A stretch of 64,000 nt of DNA from Bremerella alba (GTDB lineage: Bacteria; Planctomycetota; Planctomycetia; Pirellulales; Pirellulaceae): NCBI RefSeq assembly GCF_013618625.1, contig NZ_JABRWO010000008.1:124001-188000 (forward strand), read 5' to 3'. The notes under the pieces are model-generated. The model was not told the DNA's origin. It was given only the letters and a program-made list of their open reading frames with translations, and did not search any database. The position numbers were made by a program, and so were the translations under genes. Shown in pieces: positions 28,242 to 36,976 of the stretch (position 1 is its first letter; the number at the start of each line of letters is the position of its first letter).

Positions 28242-29498
28242 TTAGTACCGGCCGCGACTATCGACGGCATTCGGTTGAGCCGTTGGTACTGGGGCACCGG
28301 CACCGGTCTTGGCGGCTCCCTTGAATTCTACAAACATCAGGCCGTCTGCCCGAGGAGGCCCTGTTGGGATAAAGCTGGAAAGACTTGGGATTTGGGCAGC
28401 TGAAGAGATGCCGGATTGAGGCCGGGCCACGACACCGCAGCTAATGAGCAAGACTTGGTCGGAGGGCCAGCGGAATCGTTCGTGTAACCGCCAGCTAACC
28501 ATTTGCGGAATCTGGATATCGACGGCCTGTCGCTGGGTCCCTGCCGTGGGAACATCGACGTCGACGGTGACGAACTTCTCGATCTGGTCGACACTGCACT
28601 TCAAGACGGAATCGATCATGCGATCGTCCGGCGTCAGAAGTGGGCTGACTTCCATGGAGAAGCCTTCCTCGATCTGGTCGGTCTGTAGTTCGTAGCCGGG
28701 GGAAGTTTGCGTTGCGCGAACACCACGGACGAACGAACGGGGCTGAAGCATCGAGATCGTGCTCGACTGGCCATTGTGAATCAGGAGATCGGCCGCATGG
28801 TGTTCTTGGAAATCGCTTCGTTGGCGTAGTTCACTCAACAGGACAGCTGCGTTTTCCTTGCTCATCAGCCAGGCTTCGATACCTGGTGTTTTAACAGAGA
28901 CAGGCTGCATCATGCGATAAGCCAAGCGGCGCCAGTTGGGGCTTTTGACAGTGACTAGGCGAACGCCCAGCTTTTTGACTTCGGCCTGACTATCGACGAA
29001 CTTGGTGACGACATCCGTAACCACTTCCTGCATTTCAGGCGTGTGATAGACACGAAGTGTGCTTTTATTCGCGGAGAGCATGCCCAGGGGATCGCCGAAC
29101 CAAACATCGGTTCCCGTTTCGCGAAGGATCCAGTCGATGATTGCTTGTTCGGGCTTCGCTGTGGTGGTAACGCGACTGGTGTACGGTGTGAGGTCATAAT
29201 CTCGCCACACCTGGCCGGCCCCGTTGGGTAGCTCTTTCAGGCCTGAGGTTACCTTCAACAGGCTGCCTGACTTCGAGACGTTTTCGGCTGGTGGGCTGGT
29301 CGGTGGATCGCTGGCATAAGCTGCCGGTCGAACCGTACTGCTGGGAACAGCGGCCCCCGGGTTCCGCCACTGCAGCGAGGTATCGGAGCCAGTCGTTGTC
29401 GAACCGCTTACGGGCATGGGGCGGGGTTCCGACTGAGCCGTTGCCACGTGGGTGGTCAATGCAACCAATAAAATGCTAAGTAATGAGCCACGCAACAT
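28242..29498 (-). CDS. Exported protein of unknown function
   Basis: A 418-residue protein. ATG at 29498 is chosen because GGAGG lies 8 nt upstream and a signal peptide (GSLLSILLVALTTHVATAQ) follows at once. No catalytic motif is recognised. The middle part (about residues 120-200) has an alternating secondary structure, with TLRVYHTPEMQEVVTDVV. This resembles the small beta-alpha modules seen in secretin N-domains and related planctomycete proteins, but that is tentative. It stands alone with its own terminator. Confidence 0.7.
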   Translation of the reverse strand: MLRGSLLSILLVALTTHVATAQSEPRPMPVSGSTTTGSDTSLQWRNPGAAVPSSTVRPAAYASDPPTSPPAENVSKSGSLLKVTSGLKELPNGAGQVWRDYDLTPYTSRVTTTAKPEQAIIDWILRETGTDVWFGDPLGMLSANKSTLRVYHTPEMQEVVTDVVTKFVDSQAEVKKLGVRLVTVKSPNWRRLAYRMMQPVSVKTPGIEAWLMSKENAAVLLSELRQRSDFQEHHAADLLIHNGQSSTISMLQPRSFVRGVRATQTSPGYELQTDQIEEGFSMEVSPLLTPDDRMIDSVLKCSVDQIEKFVTVDVDVPTAGTQRQAVDIQIPQMVSWRLHERFRWPSDQVLLISCGVVARPQSGISSAAQIPSLSSFIPTGPPRADGLMFVEFKGAAKTGAGAPVPTAQPNAVDSRGRY

Positions 29499-29651
29499 GA
29501 TTCGATCCTCCATGATCCGACGCCAATTTGGTCTCGCCAATTCCACTGGTGGCCGAGACGCCTGGTCGAAAGTTGCCGGAGTATAGAAACCGCGTAGCCC
29601 TGCGGCAAGGCGAATCGATCAATCCAAGTAAAAGCTAGAAGAAACGTCTCG

Positions 29652-30521
29652 CTAAAGGAGATCGTTGAGCCAGTCATCGTTGCTTTTCGAGGACGGCTTG
29701 CTAGCTGGCTGAGAGGAGCTGTCCGGTGAGTCTGGCGAATCGGACTTGGGCGGCTGGTCGGTCTCGTTAGCGAACAGGTCAATATCGTCGTCATCGTACT
29801 CGTCGTCGGGAAACGCGATACGCTCGGAGGATGCGGAAGCCGCTCGGGGCGGCGTAACGACAGGCGTGGCGATCGTCTCGCTGACTCCCCTGCCCCGCCC
29901 TGGATTGCGGGCAACCTTGGCACGCTGGTCCATGCGTTCTCGCTGCAGTCGTTCTTCCCGTTTAGGGTCGGCCAAAGCACCAAACCGCCGCATCAGAATG
30001 ATCCAACCAAACGCGAGGCCAGCTGCCAGGATAAGGCCCACAATGGTTCCACCTAGAGCGCCTAAGAATATTCTTCCTGCCACGACGAAAATGAAACCCA
30101 CAAAGACCGCACACAGTCCCGATGCGATTAAGAAGTCTCTAGGGGTGACTAGGTCGTGAAGTTGCTCTTCGAGCCACTTTTCCATTTTGGTTTTAGGCTC
30201 GTCATCTTTCGCGAGGGCTTCTTCGGTCAGGTCCTCGAAGTAGGCTTCCAGCTTGACGTGCCAGCCGCATCCCTTGCACAGATATTGCTGAGCGGGAATT
30301 ACCTTGCCGCACTTGGGGCAGTCGGTCGGCTGCGGTTTATCTTCGTCGTAGGCCCTGGTTTCATAGTTGGGCTCAATCACCGGAGCGAGATCGTCGTCGT
30401 CGCTCTTGGGGCGAACGACTTGGGTTGTGCTCAAGCATTTCGGGCAGCGGAGCGTCTGGCCGATCAGACGCTCTTCGGCATTGATACCGACACCGCAGCA
30501 AGGACAGGTAATGCGAATCAT
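29652..30521 (-). CDS. Zinc-ribbon membrane protein
   Basis: A 289-residue protein from ATG 30521. It opens with a zinc ribbon (ITCPCCGVGIN, then LRCPKCLS) and has a second one near residue 70 (CPKCGKVIPAQQYLCKGCGW). Two membrane spans lie near residues 130-180 (ASGLCAVFVGFIFVVAGRIF and GGTIVGLILAAGLAFGWIIL). The C-terminal 90 residues are polar, acidic and of low complexity. Such double-ribbon membrane proteins are common in planctomycetes and have no assigned function. Confidence 0.72.
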   Translation of the reverse strand: MIRITCPCCGVGINAEERLIGQTLRCPKCLSTTQVVRPKSDDDDLAPVIEPNYETRAYDEDKPQPTDCPKCGKVIPAQQYLCKGCGWHVKLEAYFEDLTEEALAKDDEPKTKMEKWLEEQLHDLVTPRDFLIASGLCAVFVGFIFVVAGRIFLGALGGTIVGLILAAGLAFGWIILMRRFGALADPKREERLQRERMDQRAKVARNPGRGRGVSETIATPVVTPPRAASASSERIAFPDDEYDDDDIDLFANETDQPPKSDSPDSPDSSSQPASKPSSKSNDDWLNDLL

Positions 30522-30661
30522 ACTCGCGAATTTCTCGGTAATGGAAAGAAACAAACCCTGCGATTGGCCAGAAGCAAGGTTTCCTATTACCGATCATTCC
30601 CCAAGCAGAGGAAAAACGCAAGGATTTCCATCGGCTGAGTTTGTGGTACAGGCAGTGAAGA

Positions 30662-31903
30662 CTACTCGGCGTATTCTTTCACAATGACGCAGGCATTGTG
30701 GCCGCCGAAGCCAAAGCTATTGCTCATCGCGTAGCTAACCTTGCGGTTTTTAGCTTCGTTAGGCGTGTAGTCGAGATCGCAGGCCGGGTCTGGCTTTTCC
30801 AGGTTGATGGTCGGCGGGATAATACCTTCCTGGATGACCTTCAAGCAAGTAATCGCCTCGATGCCGCCACTGGCACCTAGCGAATGCCCCAGCGAACTCT
30901 TGGTGCTGGAGACGGCCAGTTTGTAGGCATGGTCGCCGTAGACGGTCTTGATGGCAGTCGTCTCGGCTTTGTCGCCTGGAGGCGTGCTGGTGCCGTGAGC
31001 ATTTATGTAATCAATTTTCTCAGGCGACAGTTGGGCGTCGTTCAGTGCGTTTTGCATTGCTCGGGCCGCCCCGCGACCTTCTGGGTCAGGCGAGGTGATA
31101 TGGCCTCCGTCGCCGCTGCACCCAAAGCCAACGATTTCGCCCAGGATGTTCGCGCCGCGGGCCTTGGCGTGCTCGAGTTCTTCCAAGACGAGAACGCCGG
31201 CACCTTCGGCCATGACGAAACCGTCACGATCGAGATCGAACGGGCGGCTCGCCTTTTGGGGATCGTCGTTGCGGAAGGAAAGGGCCTTCATGTTGGAGAA
31301 GGCGCTGATCCCCATAGGCGTGATACCAGCTTCGGTACCACCAGAAATCATGACGTCCGCTTCATCGTATTGAATCGCTTTGAGGGCATCGCCCAGGGCA
31401 TTGGTGGCACTGGCACATGCTGTTGCGACGGTGTAGTTGGGGCCTCGCATTCCATAGCGGATCGAGATGTTCCCGCCGGCAGCGTTAAGCATCAGGCGCG
31501 GAATGGTCATCGGCGAGACGCGATCGGCGCCCTTGGTCAGGAGCTTCTCGGTTTGCTCTTCAATGGTGGCAATGCCGCCCACGCCAGAACCGAGGATCAC
31601 GCCGCAGCGGTAAGAATCCTCTTGTGAGAAATCGAGGCCTGATTGATTGACGGCGTCGATTCCCGCGACCATTCCAAACTGAGAGAAACGGTCTAGACGT
31701 TTTTGTTCCTTCGAGTCGATGTACTCGTCCGGTGCCCAGTCATGCACGTCGGCGGCAAACTTTACCTTGAATCGGGAATGATCCAGGATCTTAATTTCGT
31801 GGACGCCGCTCTCCCCTGCAATCAACTTGGACCAAAACTGATCTAGTTGGCAGCTAAGGGAGGAGACAATCCCCATTCCGGTAACGACAACGCGACGCTT
31901 CAT
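30662..31903 (-). CDS. fabF: 3-oxoacyl-ACP synthase II
   Basis: A 413-residue KAS II, which condenses malonyl-ACP with acyl-ACP in the elongation cycle. The triad is intact: Cys163 in TVATACASATNALG, His in DYINAHGTSTPPGD and His in STKSSLGHSLGASGG, with spacing as in E. coli FabF. It follows acpP on the same strand by 48 nt and closes the rpmF-fabD-fabG-acpP-fabF run. Its completeness contrasts with the degenerate ketosynthase at 23.7-25.1 kb. Confidence 0.96.
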   Translation of the reverse strand: MKRRVVVTGMGIVSSLSCQLDQFWSKLIAGESGVHEIKILDHSRFKVKFAADVHDWAPDEYIDSKEQKRLDRFSQFGMVAGIDAVNQSGLDFSQEDSYRCGVILGSGVGGIATIEEQTEKLLTKGADRVSPMTIPRLMLNAAGGNISIRYGMRGPNYTVATACASATNALGDALKAIQYDEADVMISGGTEAGITPMGISAFSNMKALSFRNDDPQKASRPFDLDRDGFVMAEGAGVLVLEELEHAKARGANILGEIVGFGCSGDGGHITSPDPEGRGAARAMQNALNDAQLSPEKIDYINAHGTSTPPGDKAETTAIKTVYGDHAYKLAVSSTKSSLGHSLGASGGIEAITCLKVIQEGIIPPTINLEKPDPACDLDYTPNEAKNRKVSYAMSNSFGFGGHNACVIVKEYAE

Positions 31904-31951
31904 GATTTTATGAACGCTAGGAGTACAAGCAGGAAGGAAGAATTCGGCCGA

Positions 31952-32188
31952 CTAGGAGTTCTTGGCTTCTTCCAGATAATCGATCGCTTGACCGACGGTC
32001 TCGATCTTATCGGCGGAATCTTCTGGAATGTCGATATCAAATTCTTCTTCCAGTTCCATGACCAACTCGACCATGTCCAGCGAGTCGGCTCCCAGATCGT
32101 TCACGAATGAACTGTCGCGGGAAACTTTTTCTTTATCAACACCTAGTTGGCTAGCAACAATCTCTATTACACGCTCTTCTACCGACAC
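31952..32188 (-). CDS. acpP: Acyl carrier protein
   Basis: A 78-residue acidic ACP with Ser36 in the phosphopantetheine site [16 protein letters not shown] start at 32188 is supported by CGGAGGA seven nucleotides upstream. It carries growing acyl chains for FabD, FabG and FabF, whose genes flank it. Confidence 0.97.
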   Translation of the reverse strand: MSVEERVIEIVASQLGVDKEKVSRDSSFVNDLGADSLDMVELVMELEEEFDIDIPEDSADKIETVGQAIDYLEEAKNS

Positions 32189-32402
32189 GACGTGTCCTCC
32201 GTTTTGGGCAAGAGACCGAAAGCTCGGTCTTCTATGGTGACTTAAGTTGGTTTTTTATGAAGTTTCAAGCTCAACAAGATAGATGACCCAAGTAAAACGG
32301 GTCAAGGTGGAGACCACCTTATCCATCTTAATTTTCAGGAAACACGCTCTTAGAAAAAATCGAGGGTCTAAGTCAATGTCACTAAGGCGTTTCCAATTCA
32401 TG

Positions 32403-33173
32403 CTAGCCAGTCATGCCGCCGTCGACCGTCAGAACCTGACCGGTAACGTAGGCTGCGTGATCGCTGGCCAGGAAAAGAACCGCATCGGCGATCTCTTCTG
32501 GCTTGCCCATCCGCTTGGCTGGTATGCGTTTTTTGACTTCGTCTTCGACCGCAGGGCCTAACGCTTTGGTCATGTCCGATTCGATAAAGCCTGGGCAGAT
32601 GGCGTTGATGGTGACCTTGCGACCAGCCAATTCGCGGCTCAAGCTGCGAGTAAAGCCAATCATACCCGCTTTTGATGCCGAGTAGTTCGTCTGGCCAGGG
32701 TTACCCATGATGCCGGAGACGCTACTGATGTTGATAATGCGACCGAAACGTGCTCGCATCATGAACTTCGACGCAGCTCGGCTAAATAGGAACATGCCTC
32801 GCAGGTTTGTGTTGATGACGGTATCCCATTCTTCGTCGGTCATGCGAGGAAGCAAGTTGTCGCGGGTAACGCCGGCGTTATTTACCAGAATATCAATCTT
32901 TTCCCAGTCTTCGGCGACCTTGTCGATCATCTGCTCGACGCTCTCTCGCGACGTCACGTCGCACGGGAACGCTTCGGCCTCGCCGCCGGCTTCCTTGATC
33001 GCTGTGACCGTCTCGGCCAGCTTGTCGGCACTGCGGGCAACACAGGCGACCTTAGCGCCGCGTTTGCCCAGGCCAATGGCGATTTGCTGACCAATCCCTT
33101 GCGAGGCGCCAGTCACGATGGCGATCTTGCCAGTTAGGTCAACGGGAAGTGCGTTTCGATCAGCGTCGCTCAT
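32403..33173 (-). CDS. fabG: 3-oxoacyl-ACP reductase
   Basis: A 256-residue short-chain dehydrogenase that reduces 3-oxoacyl-ACP with NADPH. The ATG at 33173 starts just before the Rossmann motif TGASQGIGQQ (residues 21-30). Further motifs are NNAGVTRDNLL, the catalytic NISSVSG Ser and YSASKAG Tyr/Lys, and CPGFIESDM. The open frame continues upstream without homology, so the internal start is used. It lies between fabD and acpP. Confidence 0.95.
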   Translation of the reverse strand: MSDADRNALPVDLTGKIAIVTGASQGIGQQIAIGLGKRGAKVACVARSADKLAETVTAIKEAGGEAEAFPCDVTSRESVEQMIDKVAEDWEKIDILVNNAGVTRDNLLPRMTDEEWDTVINTNLRGMFLFSRAASKFMMRARFGRIINISSVSGIMGNPGQTNYSASKAGMIGFTRSLSRELAGRKVTINAICPGFIESDMTKALGPAVEDEVKKRIPAKRMGKPEEIADAVLFLASDHAAYVTGQVLTVDGGMTG

Positions 33174-33226
33174 GGGGGAATTGCCTAATCTGTTTGATTC
33201 AAAAGAGTTAGTGGTCGCTAAGAGGC

Positions 33227-34135
33227 TCAGGCTTCTACGCTGGTGAATGCAATTTTGCGATTGATCCGCTTCATCAGGCCGCGAAGCACTTTGCCAGCAC
33301 CGATTTCGTAAAACTCGTCGAAGCCTTGATCGAGTAGGTGTCGCATCGACTGTTCCCAGCGAACTTGGGAGCAGACCTGTTGTTGTAGAAGCGAGCGAAT
33401 TTCTTCCACGTTGTCGTGCGGCTGAGCGTCGACGTTGGAAATAACCGGGAGTTTTGGGCTTTTGAGTGTGACATTTGTCAGCGCGGCGGTCAGCTTGTCG
33501 ACCGCTGGTCGCATGATTTCCGTGTGGAATGCACCGGCCACTGGCAAAGGAATAACCTTCATCGCCCCGCTCTTCTCGGCCACTTCGGCGGCTCGTTCGC
33601 AGGCATCGTTGGTGCCAGAAACGACTATATTGCCGGGGCAAAGCAGATTGGCGATCTGTAGAATTCCGTCCCCGCGGGCCTCGTCGCAGATTTTCTCGAT
33701 GGCGTCTTGCTCGAGACCTAGAATGCTGACCATGCCGCTGGGGGTGGCGTCGGAGGCAGCTTGCATCGCTTCTCCGCGTATCTGGACGACCTTCAGGGCG
33801 TCTTCAAACTCCATGACTCCAGCGAAGACCATGGCCGTGTATTCGCCCAGGCTCAACCCTGCGGTGGCCTCTGCGGAAAGCAGTACGTCCGGGGATTGAT
33901 CGCGTAGTTGCGCCAATGCCGCAATGCTGGTGACAAAGAGTGCCGGCTGGCTATGAACCGTCGAGTCGAGCTTTTCGCTGGGGCCTTCGAAGCAAATCGA
34001 AGCCAGGTCGTAGCCCAGAATCTCGTTGGCTTGGTCGAAGTACGCTTTCGCGGCCGGCAGCGAATCGTAAAGGGATTTCCCCATTCCGACGGTTTGCGCG
34101 CCTTGTCCCGGGAATAGAAATGCGATCTTGCTCAT
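33227..34135 (-). CDS. fabD: Malonyl-CoA:ACP transacylase
   Basis: A 302-residue FabD, which loads malonyl groups on ACP. It begins SKIAFLFPGQGAQTVGMG. The nucleophile is Ser95 in AGLSLGEYTA (Leu replaces the usual His before Ser), and the catalytic His is in VAGAFHTEIM. The ATG at 34135 is preferred to a codon 39 nt upstream because the protein then opens at the conserved motif. It is the first fatty-acid gene after rpmF. Confidence 0.95.
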   Translation of the reverse strand: MSKIAFLFPGQGAQTVGMGKSLYDSLPAAKAYFDQANEILGYDLASICFEGPSEKLDSTVHSQPALFVTSIAALAQLRDQSPDVLLSAEATAGLSLGEYTAMVFAGVMEFEDALKVVQIRGEAMQAASDATPSGMVSILGLEQDAIEKICDEARGDGILQIANLLCPGNIVVSGTNDACERAAEVAEKSGAMKVIPLPVAGAFHTEIMRPAVDKLTAALTNVTLKSPKLPVISNVDAQPHDNVEEIRSLLQQQVCSQVRWEQSMRHLLDQGFDEFYEIGAGKVLRGLMKRINRKIAFTSVEA

Positions 34136-34266
34136 CGCAGGGGGTCCCTTCTCTCCATCAAGCTTCGAAGTCAACAGACCGCTGGCAGAGGTCTACGCAT
34201 GCGGATGAAATTATCCGAATGGGCATTGTCCCAGCGGTCTTGTGCTCTTGGAAGCCCAGGGGGTGC

Positions 34267-34473
34267 TTATTCGGCGACTTCGTTAGACGGCATAACGTTG
34301 CGGCCCTGGTAGTAACCACATTCGGGGCACACTACGTGGGTCGGAACGGCCACGCGAACGCGACGTTGGTGCAAGCAATTAGGGCAGAAGGTCAACTGAC
34401 GGGCCTTCAGGCCATCGTGAGCTCGACGCATGCCGGTGCGGGAATTCGACTGTTTTCTCTTAGGTACTGCCAT
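34267..34473 (-). CDS. rpmF: 50S ribosomal protein L32
   Basis: A 68-residue L32 with the typical opening MAVPKRKQSNSRTGMRRAH and a zinc ribbon CPNC...CPEC. It heads the fatty-acid cluster, as in many bacteria, though here plsX and fabH are missing between rpmF and fabD. Confidence 0.95.
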   Translation of the reverse strand: MAVPKRKQSNSRTGMRRAHDGLKARQLTFCPNCLHQRRVRVAVPTHVVCPECGYYQGRNVMPSNEVAE

Positions 34474-34791
34474 GACCGTGTTTCCAGCGAGGGCTTGACA
34501 ATGCGTAAGTCGCTTGCCAGCCTCAATTTAGTGCCCTTTGAGCCATTGTGGATTACGCCGATCCAGGGGCCGGTGGGGCTAACGTCCGATGAAAGCCTCA
34601 AAACAAGATGAGGCACAATATGTAGGTGGAAACGCGAAATGATACTGGTATTCCGCAGAATCGTCAATAAGCCCAGCTAATTACTGGGTTTGGGATTTTT
34701 GTTATTGACGCACCCACGTTATCTTCACAGAATAAGAGCGAACTGAGACTTGATATCAACTTTGTCCAAGCCGATAGCACTCTCACCTTAT
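34474..34791. other. Intergenic region between divergent genes
   Basis: About 318 nt between rpmF (minus) and a small plus-strand gene; it should hold both promoters. A small hairpin (CCCAG, 7-nt loop, CTGGG) with a T-rich flank lies near 34674-34693, without a plus-strand gene before it to terminate. No other structure or gene was seen. Confidence 0.4.
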
Positions 34792-35148
34792 ATGTCCTAC
34801 CTCAAAGAAAACGTGGTCGAAACGATTTCGACCGGAGACCGTGACCGCACGCTCGTCGTCAATTGCACCGATCGCGATGGTTGCGTCCTTGTCGAAATCC
34901 GCCAGCAAAGCTTCGGCGGTCAGCGTGTGGGTTGGTTCACGCAGTCCAGCGTTCAGGTTTCGCCTGAATCCGTGGCGGCGTTAAGAACGGCCCTGGGGAT
35001 CGCAAGTGCTTTGCCTGAAATAGTTTCGGCCAAGCGAGAGCGTGTCACCTTGAAGGCTGATCGCTCTGATAACGAAGCCATCGTCTCAGGACGAATCGCT
35101 TCGTCGTCGGCCCCGTCGCTGCGAGTCTGGCACGCGGAATCGGCTTAG
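34792..35148 (+). CDS. Small conserved-looking protein of unknown function
   Basis: A 118-residue protein from ATG 34792; a TTG at 34750 is an alternative. It reads as a compact soluble protein with a strand-rich first half (RTLVVNCTDRDGCVLVEIRQ, QRVGWFTQSSVQVS) and one helix (PESVAALRTALGIA). That order is loosely reminiscent of PC4-type single-strand-binding proteins, but no diagnostic residues can be named, so the function is left open. A terminator follows its stop codon, supporting a single-gene unit. Confidence 0.6.
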   Translation: MSYLKENVVETISTGDRDRTLVVNCTDRDGCVLVEIRQQSFGGQRVGWFTQSSVQVSPESVAALRTALGIASALPEIVSAKRERVTLKADRSDNEAIVSGRIASSSAPSLRVWHAESA

Positions 35149-35252
35149 AAGCCCGGTTTAAAAAAAGCATTGTTGGGTAAGTGCCTTGGTTTCGCCTGGG
35201 TGTTACCTGGGGTACTTCCTGGGTATTACCACAACAACACTCTTGTAATCAG

Positions 35253-35292
35253 CTACCCTTTGAACCTTGGTTTAAAGGGTAGTTTATTTTCT
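35253..35292 (+). terminator. Intrinsic terminator after the 118-residue protein gene
   Basis: A perfect 9-bp stem CTACCCTTT/AAAGGGTAG with a 12-nt loop, followed by TTTATTTTC on the plus strand, about 100 nt after the stop at 35148. It also separates this gene from the convergent ferritin-like gene. Confidence 0.75.
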
Positions 35293-35299
35293 TGAAAGC

Positions 35300-35758
35300 T
35301 TAGCCAGCCTTCGACGCACTGCCACCTTTGGCTTGTGCGGCGACACTTGGATCTTTCAGGATCATTGTGAATTCATCGACGCCTTCCTGTTCTTCCAGCA
35401 GAATTTCTTCAAGGAGGACGACCAGAGGGCGATTCTTTCCGTCGACCATCGACAGCACTTCTTGGTACAGCTGAACGGCCTTCGATTCAAATTCCAAGCC
35501 GTTGGTCAGCATTTCGTATAGGTCGTCGGTCTGCTTGACCTGGTTGCGTTCGATGGTGGGAACTCCGCCCAGGGCAGAAATCTTCTGACCGACGATCTTC
35601 GCGTGGCCGAACGATTCCTTCGCGGCATCCAGGAACATGTCGCTGTAAACCTCGCGCCATAGTCCGCTGACAACGAAACCGGCTTGCGAGTACTGAGCGA
35701 CTCCGGTCCATTCGTGCTTCAGAATCTCATTCAACTTGTCAATTACGGCCTGGTCCAT
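35300..35758 (-). CDS. Ferritin-like (bacterioferritin-related) four-helix protein
   Basis: A 152-residue four-helix protein. AAAGGA lies 8 nt before the ATG. Helix motifs match the bacterioferritin/ferritin-like superfamily: LNEILKHEWTGVAQYSQAG, DAAKESFGHAKIVG, GLEFESKAVQLYQE and EEILLEEQEGVDEF. The metal site is off-consensus: the second helix has ESFGH instead of ExxH, and helix four has Val where Bfr has the His after EEG. The haem-ligand Met position is Phe. Iron binding or another ferritin-like role is plausible, but ferroxidase activity is uncertain. Confidence 0.75.
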   Translation of the reverse strand: MDQAVIDKLNEILKHEWTGVAQYSQAGFVVSGLWREVYSDMFLDAAKESFGHAKIVGQKISALGGVPTIERNQVKQTDDLYEMLTNGLEFESKAVQLYQEVLSMVDGKNRPLVVLLEEILLEEQEGVDEFTMILKDPSVAAQAKGGSASKAG

Positions 35759-36976
35759 GGTGGTGTCCTTTCATTCTGGCTAAAGAGCGAGCAAGTTCGC
35801 TCGTGGGTGTTGCGGTATCACCGTGCGGTAAGCAGCGGGTTCGCTGAGCATATACGGTGCAAATCGCGAGCCTGAACGATTGTTTGGCGGTGGCTATTTC
35901 ATCGTGTGCAGTCTCAACTTCTCTCCGAATCGTATCACTCGTATCGGCAAAAACTAGAGGGAAGTAACCCTTTGTGTGGTCTCAACTTGCATTTTTAGCC
36001 AAAAGATAGTCGCTCTCAACAAGAGCCCTTGTTGAGACGGACCTTGTGGTGAATCGGTCTCAATAAGACAGTCGATTGCCGCGAAAGAAGTTGGCATGCC
36101 CAAGTTTGAAGGGACAGCGTGTGAAGCGACAGCGTGTGAAGGGTATCGGCCACGAAGGACAGAGAAATGCCTATGCAGCACGCAAGGGCTCTCCCTGCAA
36201 GTTGTGGAAGCTTCCGCCGCCTCTGTGATGAGATCTTCTTTCCCCCCCTGCCCTACCCTCAGGTAGACGCGACCTGTCAAACCTGCCGCATCGACATTGA
36301 TGCAGAAGCAGTTTCACTTCATTCCGCCACAGTCGTCGCTCGCAGCTGTTTCACATCACGCATCGGTGGTTGGTCGAAGTGGAAAGCTTCTTCTTAGCCG
36401 ACCTGGAAACCAGCTTGGTATGCATCCAGTATCGGCCGCCGATCGGAACATCCAGCTAAAGCTTATTAAACATGTGTGCGAACCGACCGGATCGATTTAT
36501 TTTACCAGCACGGTGTAGCCTCAGGTGTACCAATCGAAGACGTTGCCGGCGCGGTCACAGACTTGAGCTAGTAAGGTAGGGTCAAGCATTTCAGCCTGTC
36601 GGAAGCCGGCGTCGAAACGATTTGACCAGCCCACAGCGAGCAGTCGGTCGCCACGCTTGTCCAGATTGGTTTGGCCTGGATGTTGGCTTAAAAGCTACGG
36701 ATCACACCGATACCAGGTACAACACATTTCGGTTGGCGGAAGAAAACTTGGCGGCAACTACGATGCAACTCACCGCCGAAGGTCTACGGGACTTCGAAGA
36801 CGCGGCGACGAAGGTGGGCGTCTATGATGACGCCTATTCGTAGCATCAAGAGCCGGATGACCGGGATTTAGGATTGAAATCTAGCATTCGTTGAAATTTG
36901 TCACTCGACTCAATTTGATAGGTTCCGCGGCAAGGTATATTTCAGGGCGATTTACGTTATTTGTGGGGGAGCGACG
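35759..36976. other. Gene-poor stretch with decayed coding fragments
   Basis: About 1.2 kb without a convincing intact gene. It has a 10-bp perfect hairpin at 36014-36037 (TCTCAACAAG, 4-nt loop), a GTCTCAA-type motif recurring nearby, and a direct repeat GACAGCGTGTGAAG near 36112 and 36127. Around 36520-36690 the minus strand reads DRLLAVGWSNRFDAGFRQAE and ends DRAGNVFDWYT before a stop, without a start. At 36622-36843 the plus strand has a 73-codon frame ending LRDFEDAATKVGVYDDAYS. Both look like remnants of genes; neither was identified. Confidence 0.4.

Noticed and set aside
32403-33641. Long form of FabG, 412 residues
   Set aside because: The additional N-terminal part lies antiparallel to nothing but overlaps fabD in another frame and is unlike FabG.
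34792-35148. PC4-type DNA-binding protein
   Set aside because: Only the general strand/helix order fits; no diagnostic residues could be named.
36622-36843. A 73-codon plus-strand gene
   Set aside because: It starts at TTG without a ribosome binding site and overlaps an opposite-strand coding-like fragment; treated as a remnant.
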